Positions 25,020 to 36,015 of a DNA stretch of 64,000 bases are shown one piece after another; positions within the stretch are counted from its first letter, which is position 1, and each line of letters opens with the position of its first letter. The notes below the pieces were generated by a model that was not told the origin of the DNA, did not search any database, and saw nothing but the letters and a program-made list of their open reading frames with translations. The DNA lies in assembly GCF_029168945.1 (NCBI RefSeq), contig NC_083607.1:13286001-13350000 (forward strand). Direction: 5' to 3'. Source of the stretch: Cannabis sativa (taxonomy: Eukaryota > Streptophyta > Magnoliopsida > Rosales > Cannabaceae). The translations under genes were made by a program, and so were the position numbers.

Positions 25020-25125
25020 AGCTGTACGGATGGTGTGCAAAGGTGTACATTCTTGGGCGCAAGGGGCTGCTTGGGCGCACAAAGGGTGCTGCCAGCAGCC
25101 AACCACGCGCACAAGGGTGTGTCAC
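25020..25125. other. GC-rich island in the element leader (copy 2)
   Basis: Sequence with GGGCGCAAGGGGCTGC and CCACGCGCACAAGGG lies where copy 1 has its longer GC-rich island, again about 250-300 bases from the primer-binding site. The sequence is not alignable with copy 1 by eye, although the AT-rich flanks are. Confidence 0.5.
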
Positions 25126-25384
25126 CACCCCTGATTTTTTCAAAACTTCAAAAAATCATAACTAATTCAAATAAAATCGAAATTGAGTTCTGTAAAAAAA
25201 TGAATTGCTTAATTTTTTGCAAACTATCCAATAAAAATAATTCCAAAAATGAAAATTCAATTATTTTTCACAAAATTTTACAACCATCAATCAATCATCA
25301 TATAACACAGATCAACATGAAACCATCCAAATCAACACATAACATCGTTTTAATTCATATTTCATGAAAGTAAATCATTACCAT

Positions 25385-25397
25385 GGCTCTGGTGCTA
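25385..25397 (-). other. Primer-binding site, internal region 2
   Basis: Minus strand TAGCACCAGAGCC, one change from the form at the other two copies, lies two bases from LTR 3. Confidence 0.75.
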
Positions 25398-25399
25398 GT

Positions 25400-28300
25400 T
25401 GTTGGAAATATTTTACCAGGATCTAGATTTACTACCAAGTATGTTTCATTAACATCCTAATATGAATTCTAAAACAATGAAATAAACACATATAAAGTTC
25501 AAGAAACCTTACATTGGGTGCAGCGGAATATAATGACTCCTTCTATTCAGATCTCTAGCCCTTGATTCCTTTTTGTAGTAGAGCATTATCAAGATCTGAA
25601 TCTGGATCTCTTTCTCTCCTTCCTTTGATGCTGATTCTCCTTCTTGTTGTTTGGATTCTCCTACAGTCTTACACACTATGATTGAGATACCACTTGATGT
25701 GTGTGGGCACTACTCTATCACTCAAGGATTTAGAAATTGAAGAGAGGAAAAGAGAGAGAAGGTGGCGCATAGCTTTTTCTGAAAGAAACAATGTGCAAGT
25801 CATGAGTTTCCTGAAGCCAACACTTTCTATTTATGGAATGCCATCTAGGTTTGGGTTAGAATTGTATGGCATTAAAATAATGGAAAAATAAATAGTAAAG
25901 GATTTGCATGCATAGTGGGCGGCCATATAAGAAAATTGGGCCTCACTTTGCAACTTTCCCATTTTGTTATTTTTCATTCCCATTTTCTCAAAAATGCCAA
26001 TTTTCTAATTTTAACCATTTAAATGTCAAATCTAATTATTTAATAACTAAAAATTAATTATTAAATAATATTGCCATTTAATATATTTATTAATTTAGAC
26101 ATATAAAGTCTCTTAATTAATAAATAAACCTAGAATCTCTTTTCTTTACAATTTCGCGCTTGCTTAGTGAAAATTCATAAACTAGACATAGTCTAACTTT
26201 AGAATTATAATTGATTAACTAAAATCAATTAACTGAGTCTTACAAGCAGTATGGTCTCAACTAGTATGGGGACCATGGGCCCATATTTCCGAGCTTCCAA
26301 TAAGTGGAACCGAATTTACCAAGTAAATTCCCTAACTTATTAATGTTGGAAATTATTTTACCAGGATCTTAGATCTACTCACAAGTATGTTTATTAACAC
26401 TCTAAATATGAACTTTCTAAAACGATAAAATAAACACGTATAAAGTTTAAGAAACCTTACATTGGGTGCAGCGGAATTAAATGACTCCTTCCGTTCAGAT
26501 ATCTAGCCCTTGATTCCTTTCTGTAGCAGAGCATTATCAATATCTGAACCTGGATCTCTTTCTCTGAATCTTTGATGCTGAAACCTCCTTCTTGCTGAAA
26601 GTCTTTCTTCACGATCTTCCTCACTATGATTGAGGTATCACTTGCTGTGTGTGGGCACTACTCATACACTAAGGATTTCGAAATTCAAGAGGAAGAGAGA
26701 GAGAGAGTGGGTTCGGCCGAAGATAGGGAGAGAGAAGGCTCAGGTTTTTCTGATTCAGAAAGTGTCAGAAAAAAGTGTAGAAATTTAGTGTAAATTTTCT
26801 GAAGTCTTCACTATCTATTTATAGCATTCCACTAGGGTTAGGTTTGAATTATTTGGCATTAAAATAATGAAAATATCAGAGGGAAAACCCTACAAAAGTG
26901 GCCGGCCATGCAAGGTGGATTTGGGCCTCACTTTTTGCAATTTTGCAGTTTTATCTTTTCTGCATCTGATTTTCTCAAAAACGCCAATTTTCAAATTCAA
27001 CCATTTAAATGCCAATTCTAACTATTTAATAACTATAAATAATAATTAAATGATATTGTCATTTATAATATTTATTAATTGAACCATACAAAGTATCATA
27101 ATTAACAAATATGCCCCTAAAACTCTTTCTTTACAATTTCGCCCTTACTTAGTGAAAAATTCACAAATAGACATAGTCTAATTTGGGAATTATAATTGAT
27201 TAATCAAAACCAATTACAATGAGTCTTACAAGCAATATTATCTCAACTAGTGGGGGGACCATGGGTCTATATAACCGAGCTTCCAATAAGTAGATCAAGA
27301 ATTTATTACTAAAATTCATTAACTTATTAATTCTTCGTTGAATCCACGCATAGAACTTAGAATTGCACTCTCAGTATATAGAATGATGTATATGTTCCAC
27401 CATATAGACACATCATTAGTTATCCATTGTTATAATCCTAATTTGATCAATGATCCTCTATATGAATGATCTACACTGTAAAGGGATTAGATTACCGTTA
27501 CACCCTACAATGTATTTTATCCTTAAAACACTTGGCCCCGTATAAATGATATTTCAGCTTATGTGAAATGAGTACTCCACCATTTATGTTCGTTTGGTCA
27601 AGCTCGAAGGAGATCATCATTTGATCTAGGATCAACTAGGCGATATTGACTTGAATAGATATTACGGTAAGTTTAATAAATCTAAGTCAAAGTTCAATAT
27701 CGGTCCCTTCCGATGCATACTCCATGCATCCAACCTGAGCTTTACTTTAACCAATGCTCTGGAAAGAACATAGCACTTCTCAAAATGCAAGTAAACTCTG
27801 TTGTAGATTATCATATCAGTAAAACCCTATGTCTGATAAATCTAGGAAACTTTATTCACATAGTCATGTTTACTTTCCAATGTGTTGACAGCACAATAAA
27901 CAGGATCAAGTATGTGAAAAGGGTTTCAGATGAATTTATACATTATGTACATATAATCATGAAATAAATCATGTGAACCATGCAACATTAAATGTTATTT
28001 CTGATCTATATTAATAAGTAAATCTGATTATATTGAAATGAGTTTTATTTAGGGCATATAACCCAACAATTAATTCCTTATTGAATCCACATTTAGAACT
28101 TCGAATTGCACTCTCAGTCATATAGAACGCTCTACATGTTCCACGATATAGATACGTTATTAGTTATCCATTGTTATAATCCTAATGTGATCAATGACCC
28201 TCTAATAGATGATCTACATTGAATAGGCACTAAGTTACCGTTACACCTTCAATGTATTTTATCCTTAAAACACTTAGCTCCGTATAAATGATATTTCAGC

Positions 28301-28998
28301 GAAGTGAAATGAGATCTCCACCATTTATCTCTGTTTAGCCAAGCTCGAAGGATATCATCGTTTCACTTCTAAATTCCTATAGAAGTTATAGATTCCATAT
28401 TTATGTTAGCGCTCCAACTCAATTATACTATCATGTTCCCAAAATGTACGTATCACCCTGACCCAAAAGTAGGCTTAACTAACAAATCAAAGAACATGTA
28501 TAGTACTCTTGAGATCGAACTTAATCATATCAAAATTTGGATCATTTGATCTAGGATCAACGAGTGATATTGAATTGAATAGATATTACGGTAAATTTTA
28601 ATATATCTAATCAAAGTTCAATATGGGTCCCTTCCGATGTATACTCCATACATCCGATACTGGTAAACTTTGCCAATGTCCTGGAAAGGACATAACACTT
28701 TTCCAAGGTGTAAGAATACCTATCGCTGATTATACCATGTCAGTCTAAATCCAATGTTCTGACAAATCAGGGAATAAACTTTCGAACATATAATTAAGAT
28801 TATATTCCACTGTGCTGACAATACTATAATCATTAACAAATTCATATGTTCTGGACTTAAATAGAATTTATACATTATATATATAATCATGAAATAAATT
28901 ATGTGAACAATGCAACATAAAATGTTATTTCTGATCTTTATTAATAAGTAAATCTGATTATATTGAAATAGATTTTATTTAGGTCACAAAAGCCAACA
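25400..28998 (-). repeat. LTR 3 of the tandem array (5' LTR in sense), split by a solo LTR
   Basis: It starts TGTTGGAAATATTTTACC and ends AAAGCCAACA at 28998. After removal of the nested solo LTR and one duplication copy it is about 1.87 kb, the family's normal length. No matching duplication exists between its outer flank and the left end of the array. Confidence 0.85.
26344..28068 (-). mobile_element. Solo LTR (1725 bp) nested in LTR 3
   Basis: It starts TGTTGGAAATTATTTTACC and ends ATAACCCAACA, with an exact 5-bp duplication ATTAA (26339-26343 and 28069-28073). It is the same subfamily as the solo LTR at 8564-10453, in opposite orientation. It contains a (GA)n run at about 26693-26706. 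Confidence 0.95.
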
Positions 28999-29156
28999 CG
29001 CATTTCGTCTACGCGCCGGTAAAAAGTCTTTTACCGACCAAGATTTCCAGACACGTTTTGCCGGCGCAGTATTGCACCAACAAAGCTTCAATGGCGCATT
29101 CATTGTACTTTTGCCGGCGTAAAAATGCGTCGGCAAAAGTGGGCTTTCTTGTATTG
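28999..29156. mobile_element. Truncated CACTA-type MITE (right end only)
   Basis: Repeats of GCCGGCGTAAAAATGCGTCGGCAAAAGT end in CTTTCTTGTATTG, the inverse of a CACTACAAGAAA-type terminus. The complete relative at 62875-63215 has the same organisation (GCTGGCAAAAGT, CATTTCTTGTATTG). The left half has been lost at the junction with LTR 3. Confidence 0.65.
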
Positions 29157-30799
29157 CCTTCGGGTTTGGTTACCACCTTCTTACTCACTATGATTGAGTA
29201 CTTGACTTGCTATGTGTGGGCATGGCACTCATTCACTCAAGGTTTGAATATTGAAGAGCAATGAAGGAGGTGAGAAAACACTAAGGAAGGGACTCTCTCA
29301 TCCAGGTTGGTTGAATAGTCAAGTTGACATTAATTGGATGAGTGAGAGTATCATGTTCCTTTTATAGTGTTTCAACTAGGGCTTAGGGTTGAATTATATG
29401 GATTAAAAATGAATAAAATATTGCGCAAAAATACTTAACTGGCGTATACAATAATGGACCACTTTCTAGTTACAATTTTGCCACTTTTTTCAACCACTTA
29501 TTTTTCTTTTCAATAATTCCATATTTTCCAATTCAATCCCATAAATTCCAAAACTATTTATTTAATAATTATAATTAATTACTAAATAAAATTGCCATTT
29601 ATGTAATTTATTAATTAGACCATGCAAAGTCTCTTAATTAATAAATTGACCCCAAAACCTCTTTTCTTCACAATTACGCCCTTGCTTTGTAAAATTTCAT
29701 AAATAAGACATAGTCTAATTTTAGAATTATAATTGATTAATTAAAATCAATTAACTGAGTCTGCAAGCAGTATTATCTCAAATAGTGAGGGGACCATAGA
29801 CCTATATAACTGAGCTTTCAATAAGTAGATATAGAATTCACCAAGTAAATTCTCAACTTATTAATTCCGCCTTGCTCCACTATAGATTTGGAATTGAATA
29901 CACTCTGAGTTATATGGAACACTCTATATGTACCACGATATTGATACGTTATGATTATCTATTGTTACAATCCTAATAGTTAAGGATCCTCTGTAGATGA
30001 TCTACACTGAATTGGGATAAATTTACCGTTCTACCCTTCAATGTATTTTATCCTTAAAACACTTAACAACCTATAAATAATACTTCAGTAAACTAATATA
30101 ATTACTAAAATGAGGCCTCAATCATTTCTCCCTATTCAGCCAAGCTCGGAAGGAAATCATCGTTTCACTTCTAAAAACTTATAAAAGCTATAGATTCCAT
30201 ATTTATGTTTAGCGCTCTCACTCAATTGAACTACCATGTTCCCAAGATGTAAGTATCTACCATAACCAAAAGTTAGCTTCCACGAACAAGTCAAAGAACA
30301 TAAATAATACAACTAAGTTGAACCTAACCATATTAGGATTAAGATCCATAGACCTAAGATAAACCATTGATATTGACTAAGAAAGATATAACGGTAAGTT
30401 TATGATATCTTATCTAAGATCAATATCGGTCCCTTCCAATGTATACTCAATAAATCCGATACTGGTAAACTTTGCCAATGCCCTGAAAAGGACATAACAC
30501 TTATCCAAGGTGTAAGTATACCTTATCGCTGATTATCATGCCAATCTAAATCCAGTGAATTGACAAATCATGAGAATTAAACTTTTTGAACATATAATCA
30601 TGATTATATTCCACTGTGCTGACAACACTATAATCATGAACAAATACATATATTCTGGATTTAATAGAATTTATACATTAAGCATAATCATGAAATAAAT
30701 CATGTGAACCATGTAACATAAAATGTGATTGCTGATCTTTATTAATTAGTAAATCTGATTATATTGAAATGGGTTTTATTAAGGGCACAAAACCTAACA
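29157..30799 (-). repeat. LTR missing one end, same superfamily
   Basis: From about 29160 the sequence is the reverse complement of the solo LTR at 36016-37908 (shared features: GTGTTTCAACTAGGGCTTAG, GTGGGCATG, AACCGAGCTT-like block, ATAATCATGAAATAAATCATG). It ends CACAAAACCTAACA at 30799. The TGTTGG end is missing, replaced by the MITE remnant. Confidence 0.8.
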
Positions 30800-30824
30800 A
30801 ATAATTTCAATATAATATTTTAAA

Positions 30825-31154
30825 TTAAATGATAAGCAGAGTTTCAACAACCCCGAGCTGGACCTTGTACATCCAAGAAGCAAGCAGGTAATTCCTCCAA
30901 CCTTTCTTTAACTCCCAGACGAAGCACACAAGCCCTTTTCCATGTATTTGGACGGGGTATTGGTGATGTTGCACCTCGGGTGCCAGAGATGGTGTGGGCT
31001 CACTACTCACTTCCCAATCTTCAAAGCTAGAATTTGAAAGGTTGTCACTGGATGAAGATGAACTTGCACGGAGACAAGGATGATCTTCATACAAGAGCTG
31101 GAGTAAGTCCTAATTGATATGGTGCTTGCCTCCCCAGATTTCATCAGGGTTCAT
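30825..31154 (-). pseudogene. Possible antisense ORF of a Gypsy/Tat-like element, one internal stop
   Basis: On the minus strand an ATG at 31154, directly after a TTTTTGTAG splice-acceptor-like sequence, opens MNPDEIWGGKHHIN, a TAG at 31110-31112, then [20 protein letters not shown] and a Ser/Glu-rich stretch to a stop at 30825. I do not recognise the protein. It is low-complexity and acidic in its N-terminal half. A TATA box lies upstream on the same strand (31699-31706), and a plus-strand LTR lies at 32010. Extra ORFs in antisense just before the 3' LTR are known for the Tat lineage of Ty3/Gypsy elements, and this layout fits. A fragment of a host gene is the alternative. Confidence 0.35.
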
Positions 31155-31698
31155 CTACAAAAAGATGGGAGACAAGAAAATGAGAGTTGGACGAATGGAA
31201 ATATGGAAAATAGGTTTTACATGCCGACCAAACCAAATTAAAGACAAAATGAAGGGAATTCAATCAAAAAATAGAATTCCCAAACCCAGAAGTTTAAAAC
31301 GTTGAAAGACATCTGGAAATTTATAGAATCCCATGAATGGGTGAGAACGAATAATTTTAAGTCAAAATTAATACACAATTAGAGAATCAGAAGTTATAAT
31401 CGAATGTTAGTCAAAGCTACCAGCCCCAATTTCATCTATTCTTTGATGAGTCAAGAGCAGTTCAAGAATAGATAAATATGTAGCATGAAATTCAGAAAAT
31501 AATGTGTACATTCAGTGTATATTGAAGAGAAAAGTAACTTACTCATTGTTTGAAGCTTTATTGATATGCGTGGAGGGTAACATCAACAGATCTACCAAGA
31601 ACCTTTCTTTGAAGGTTTAAAGTAAAATGAAGAAAAATTCTGCTCTGATTCTTTAGAAATGAAAATGGCTAAAAAGGTTTTCACGAAGGTTAAAACCC

Positions 31699-31706
31699 CT
31701 TTTATA
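31699..31706 (-). promoter_or_regulatory. TATA box upstream of the antisense ORF
   Basis: Minus strand GCTTATAAAAGGGG, a good plant TATA box, about 550 bases upstream of the ATG at 31154 with room for a leader intron. No transcript evidence is available. Confidence 0.35.
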
Positions 31707-32009
31707 AGCACCTAAAAGAGGAAGTTAATTAAATTAATATTCAAAATTTGATTTTCCCCCTAAAAGTGTACGTTCAGTACTCATTATGAAGTACAAATAT
31801 CACGCATGCGGTATCACTCAACCATCAGTGTGTGACTCGAGGTACAACATTCCAGAAGCATTTAATTCCCCAAACATCGAAGATACTCTCAATCAAGTTA
31901 TGTCGAAATAACTTCAACAACTAGGACACGCATCACTCATCCAGACAACTTCCTAGTTGAATGCAGTCCACATGCAACCAAGAAGGTCCCGCACATACTT
32001 TGGGGCAAA

Positions 32010-32736
32010 TGTTATCTTAAATTTTCCACTGTGACGTGGTACCTGACTTGATGACACATGTCTTACATTTCTCAGCCTAGGCAGATGGTTTTACTCCTAC
32101 CAGCCAATAAAGATTGATATGTAGATCGAAATTATACATACATAGTATGATGTCCAAGTAGAGTCATTGATGGACATCCGACCAGCTCGATCATGTAATC
32201 AACTCGCATGCACCGGCCAGGAAATGTGAGTTGGGAATTCCAAAAGTGATCGATACTATCTCGAAATTCCATGTCACGAAGCTATCCCTACTATTTTGGG
32301 ATTAATTTGTACCTTCAGAGAATAAAGGCAATCATCCTAAATTTCCCAATTTCCTCATTGTAATTATGAAAACATGATAATTTCCTATTTTATTAGATTA
32401 AGGGAAGCATTCTTATGTAAGTAGCCCCTATAAATAATGGTCTCGTTTCACTACTCAAAGATACGAAATTAATCAAAGAGAACCTTCAAGAGAAAAACTT
32501 TGATCAAAGAGTGATTACTCAAAGATCTTTGTAAGAGCTTTCGAGAAAGAATACTTCATTATTTGTCTCACAAGTTAATACAATAAAAAAAGGAATAGGC
32601 TATTACCACTATTATGGGGCCGAACCTCAATAAATTTTGGTATTTTCTTTACTTATTACTCTTTTCTTTCCATTATTTATTTAATCTAATTGCTTTATTG
32701 AAAATTTACTGTCATTGGTTGAAAGAAAAATCAACA
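32010..32736 (+). repeat. Probable Ty3/Gypsy (Tat-like) LTR
   Basis: A purine-rich CTTTGGGGCAAA ends just before TGTTATC at 32010, and the segment ends AAAAATCAACA at 32736, giving a TG...CA unit of 727 bp. Inside are a TATA box (CCCCTATAAATAATGG, TATAAATA at 32429-32436), a transcript-start-like region with repeated CAAAGA motifs, and GGGGCCGAACCTCAATAAAT with a polyadenylation signal near 32630. This is the layout I know from Tat-like Gypsy LTRs. No second LTR is visible, so the unit boundaries are inferred. Confidence 0.6.
32429..32436 (+). promoter_or_regulatory. TATA box of the Gypsy-like LTR
   Basis: TATAAATA inside CCCCTATAAATAATGG, preceded by a GTAAGTAG stretch, would mark the U3/R junction of this LTR. 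Confidence 0.5.
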
Positions 32737-33189
32737 TGGAGAAACGTAAATATATATTGCAAACATGATCTGTTATATATACTTATATAAATATATATTT
32801 ATATGCTTAAACTATTTATTTTAAAGTAAAATATATAAATATATACATGCATAGATTATATTTTTTATTTTTAAAAATATTATACATAAATAGAGTAATT
32901 TGCGGCATAACCTCCTTAAGTGACCAATTTTTTGCAACTAACCCCCAATTCTAAAATTTTGGTGGTTAAATCTCCTAAACTCGTGTTCTGTTAGCAGTTG
33001 AACATTTCCATCCATTTTTAGCTATTAACGGCCATGGTGGAATGTCCACGTGTACACGTCACACAATTTTATTGGTCCACGTAAATAAATATTTAAAAAA
33101 TAAAAAATTAATTATTTTAAAAATAAAAAATAAAAGAAATTAAAAAAATAAAATTAAAAAAAATCCTAATTCTTTTTCTTTTTCTTTTC

Positions 33190-33255
33190 TTTCTTCTTCT
33201 TCTTCTATCCTACGCCTCCTCCTCCTCCTCCTCCTCCTTCTTCTTCTTCTAGCAT
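33190..33255. repeat. (CTT)n/(CCT)n run in the left Mutator arm
   Basis: TTCTTCTTCTTCT, then ATCCTACG, then eight CCT units and four TCT units. The same order is found inverted in the right arm, but with longer runs. Confidence 0.8.
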
Positions 33256-33269
33256 CACCACCTTCTCCA

Positions 33270-33900
33270 AGAGAAGGAACAACATGTGCCAAGTTTTTTG
33301 GTTGCCCATTCATTATCAGTAGGAGTTCCAAGAAGCCTACACAAAAGATGAAATCTGAGAATAAATAAAGTAGTGGAAAATAAATCTAATATATTTCAGA
33401 TTAAGGCAAAATATCAAACAGTTAGGCAACAATAAACCACAACAAAACAATGGTTAATGTCAATTTCCCAAATCCAATTTTAGTTTGTGATACCGAAAGA
33501 CCCATACTAAACAGACCTGAAGATGTGAAGCAGTTGCCAGAATTCTAAATCTCCAGGAGAAAGCGCCTGAATTCTGAAGATGGATAGTGAACTGTGCGAG
33601 CAAGAAGCCCATTCCAAGGAGGACACAGATTTGCAGCCTATTTATCAAGAGGAGGTCGAGAAGCCACTGAATCAAGGTCGAATATCTCAGACTCCATGGA
33701 TTCAGGCGAACATTAAAATCCGATTCTAATGATCTTCAAGCTCGACTTTTAGAGGGGTTTTATTCTCCAAGAGCTCTTGAGCTCAACCATATTGCTTACC
33801 GTAAAAAATGGTGCCAGAATAACGTCAAAAATTGATTGAAAGATTTCGGAGCTGAGATTTTGACTGGGAGATCTCCTCCTTAGCAGCTCGTGTCAGGTGC
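33270..33900 (-). pseudogene. Captured host-gene fragment inside the Mutator-like element (identity unknown)
   Basis: Read on the minus strand, the right part resembles a 5' untranslated region with a GTAAGCAAT-type donor near 33800. An ATG at about 33700 opens MESEIFDLDSVASRPPLDK before a stop. Further left, TTTTGTGTAG (near 33335) is a good splice acceptor followed by LLGTPTDNEW. The last piece faintly recalls the LLGTP motif in CDK/MAPK-type kinases, but ten residues are not enough to assign it. Exon-like pieces with splice-site-like borders in one orientation suggest capture of genomic DNA from a gene. Nothing here is an intact reading frame. Confidence 0.45.
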
Positions 33901-34000
33901 GGCTTGCGTGGGTGGAGGTGTCATAAGTCCGCTAGTGGGTGGAGGTGTCGCCAGCAGTGGGTAGTTGTGGTTTTGTTGAAGTTGATCGTTGTGATGCTAG

Positions 34001-34070
34001 AAGAAGAAGAAGAAGAAGAAGAAGAAGAAGAAGGAGGAGGAGGAGGAGGAGGAGGAGGAGGAGGAGGAGG
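34001..34070. repeat. (AAG)n/(AGG)n run in the right Mutator arm
   Basis: About eleven AAG units then about twelve AGG units, followed by CGTAGGATAG and a further GAA run. This is the inverted, expanded counterpart of the run at 33190-33255. The poly-Arg frame reading through it is not a protein. Confidence 0.85.
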
Positions 34071-34499
34071 CGTAGGATAGAAGAAGAAGAAGAAAGAAAA
34101 GAAAAAGAAAAAAAAATTAGGGTTTTTTTAAATTTTCATTTTTTAAATTGTTTTTTTTTTAATTTTAAAATAATAATTTTCTTTTATTTTTTATTTTTAA
34201 AATAATTATTTTTTTAAAATATTTATTTACGTGAAACAATAAAATTGTGCCATGTGTACACTATGTACACGTGGACATTCTACCATGGCAATTAATAGCT
34301 AAAAATGGATGGAAATGTTAAACTGATAACAGAACACGAGTTAAGGAGGCTTTACCACCAAAATTTTAGAATTGGGGGTTAGTTGCAAAAACCTGGCTAC
34401 TTCAAGAGGTTATGCCGCAAATTACTCACATAAATATATATATGCAATATATATAAAATATAAATGTTCATATAGGTGATACTTGAGGTGATACTTGAT

Positions 34500-35880
34500 G
34501 ATCATATGAATTGTGAGGAGGTTTATTGGAGGCAAAGGTCAAGGTCTGAATGGCTTATGCGGGGAATAGAAGCACAAAATATTTCCATAATAAGGCTTTG
34601 ACAAGGAAGAAAAATAATGCTATTACTAAGCTTTTGACTAAGAATGGACACAAACTGAATGATGTAGTGGATATTGTTGTTGAGATTGAGCGCTATTTTT
34701 CTAATATCTTCTAATCATCTAGACCTATAGTGCAACATATTCATTTGGGTATCGAGGCAGTTGGGTCGTGTGTTTCTGATGACGAGAATGCTCGGCTCCT
34801 GGCCCCTTCCACAAAGGATAATATTTTGAGTGCAGTTAAAGCGATTAGTTCTACAAAAGCTCCAAGGCCCTATGGTTTTCATGCTTTATTTTTTCAACTG
34901 TTTTGGGATATTGTTGGCGATAGTGTTTCCTGTGTGTGTCTAAATATCTTGAATGATGGTGTATTTGTGCGGCAATTCAATTAGACAAATGTGGTGTTGA
35001 TACCCAAAGTACAAAAACCCCAGTTTGTTAAAGAGTATCGACACATTAGTTTGTGTAATGTCGTGTATAAGATTGTGGCTAAGGCACTAGCGTTAAGGTT
35101 GAAGAATAGGCTTAGCGCTTTAATCTCATCATTTCAATGTGCCTTTGTTGTAAAACGCTCAATTCATGATAATGTGATGGTGGGGTTTGAGTTGCTCCAT
35201 TCACTTTTTAAGAGAAATAATGGGACGAAGGGGTTCATGGGCCTTAAACTTAATATGAGTAAAGCCTATGACAGAGTCAAGTAGGATTTTCTTTAGGGCA
35301 TTGTGCGTCGGTTTGGGTTTGCAGATGGTTGGATTCAGAGTATCATGGATTGCGTGACCACCCTTGAGTATGCTTTCTTGGTTAACGATAAACCTAGGGG
35401 TTGTGTCATCCCTTCGAAGGATACAGCAAGGGTGCCCACTTTCTACTTATTTGTTTCTTTCTTTATGTGGAAGCTCTGTCCTCAATGATCTCTCGGGCTG
35501 AGACAAGAGCAGAGTTGATGGGGTTTAGGTGCTCTCGGTTTGGACCACAAATGTCACATTTATTTTTTTGCTCATGACAGTCTAATTTTTGGGAGGGCTA
35601 ATGTGGGGGCAGTTGATACAATATGTAATATTCTTCACACTTATGAACAGTCTTGGGGCCAAAAAATCAACTTTGATAAGTTAGCTATTTCATTTAGTCC
35701 AAATGTGCATCAACGCGATCGTGATGGGGTGCTCTGTAGGTTGGGCCTGACCTTATTGGCTACCCATGATAAGTATCTTGGTCTCCTTACAGTTATTGGT
35801 AGGAATAAAAACACACTTATAAAGGGATATGTGCTAAGGTTTAGAAGCGTGTTCGGGGTCGGAAGCAGACTTTCTTTTTA
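34500..35880 (+). pseudogene. LINE reverse transcriptase, broken
   Basis: The order is RSEWLMRGNRSTKYFHNKAL, a linker, GFHALFFQLFWDIVGDSVS, then VVLIPKVQKPQFVKEYRHIS and NVVYKIVAKALALRLKNRL (fingers), GFMGLKLNMSKAYDRVK (the segment with the first catalytic Asp-like position in an altered context) and FFAHDSLIFG, where intact plant LINEs have FADD. Stops fall near 34713, 34982, 35281, 35296 and 35486. The protein would copy its own mRNA at a nicked target site. Both the stops and the changed catalytic motif show it is dead. Confidence 0.9.
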
Positions 35881-36015
35881 ACAGGTGGTAGAGAGGTTCT
35901 TATTAATTCTATTCTCCAAGAAATTTTGACTTATCTTATGAGTGTGTTCAAGCTTCCCATGTCTACTTGCAATGAGCTGAAGTCGATTGTGTGACAGTTT
36001 TGATGGGGTACGAAG

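Larger units (their letters stand above)
17658..25399 (-). mobile_element. Internal region 2 of the non-autonomous LTR family
   Basis: It is colinear with internal regions 1 and 3, from the purine tract (17658-17668) to the primer-binding site (25385-25397). Differences: a deletion near 17740 that joins the PPT-side leader directly to the RNase H relic; about 450 extra bases at 21600-22080; a Mutator-like insertion at 22616-24292; and a different GC-rich leader block. No intact gene is present. Confidence 0.85.
1859..28998 (-). mobile_element. Composite tandem of non-autonomous Copia-derived LTR elements (LTR-int-LTR-int-LTR)
   Basis: Three LTRs in the same orientation (1859-8475 interrupted, 16592-17657, 25400-28998 interrupted) alternate with two internal regions (8476-16591 and 17658-25399). 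Each internal region has a polypurine tract at its left and a primer-binding site at its right, so the sense strand is minus. The bases flanking the whole array (TTTTA before 1859, CGCAT after 28998) do not match, so no target-site duplication frames it. This argues for recombination between related copies, not one insertion. No internal ORF is intact. The later insertions inside it are listed separately. Confidence 0.85.
32893..34427. mobile_element. Mutator-like element with long inverted arms, candidate Pack-MULE
   Basis: An exact 9-bp duplication ACATAAATA (32884-32892, 34428-34436) frames a 1535-bp element. Its arms, 32893-33259 and about 33989-34427, are inverted copies starting GAGTAATTTGCGGCATAACC, and they include AT-rich tracts and trinucleotide runs. 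No transposase is encoded. The 730 bases between the arms have ordinary composition, unlike the AT-rich arms, and look like captured host sequence. The arms could produce a long hairpin RNA if transcribed. Confidence 0.9.

Noticed and set aside
33335..33375. Kinase call for the LLGTPTDNEW piece in the Mutator-like element
   Set aside because: Ten residues resembling a CDK/MAPK motif, without catalytic-loop sequence, do not support a gene identity; kept only as a hint.
33939..34205. 88-codon arginine-rich frame, and its minus-strand counterpart at 33140-33331
   Set aside because: Poly-Arg arises from reading the trinucleotide run in the Mutator arms; there is no other protein-like feature.
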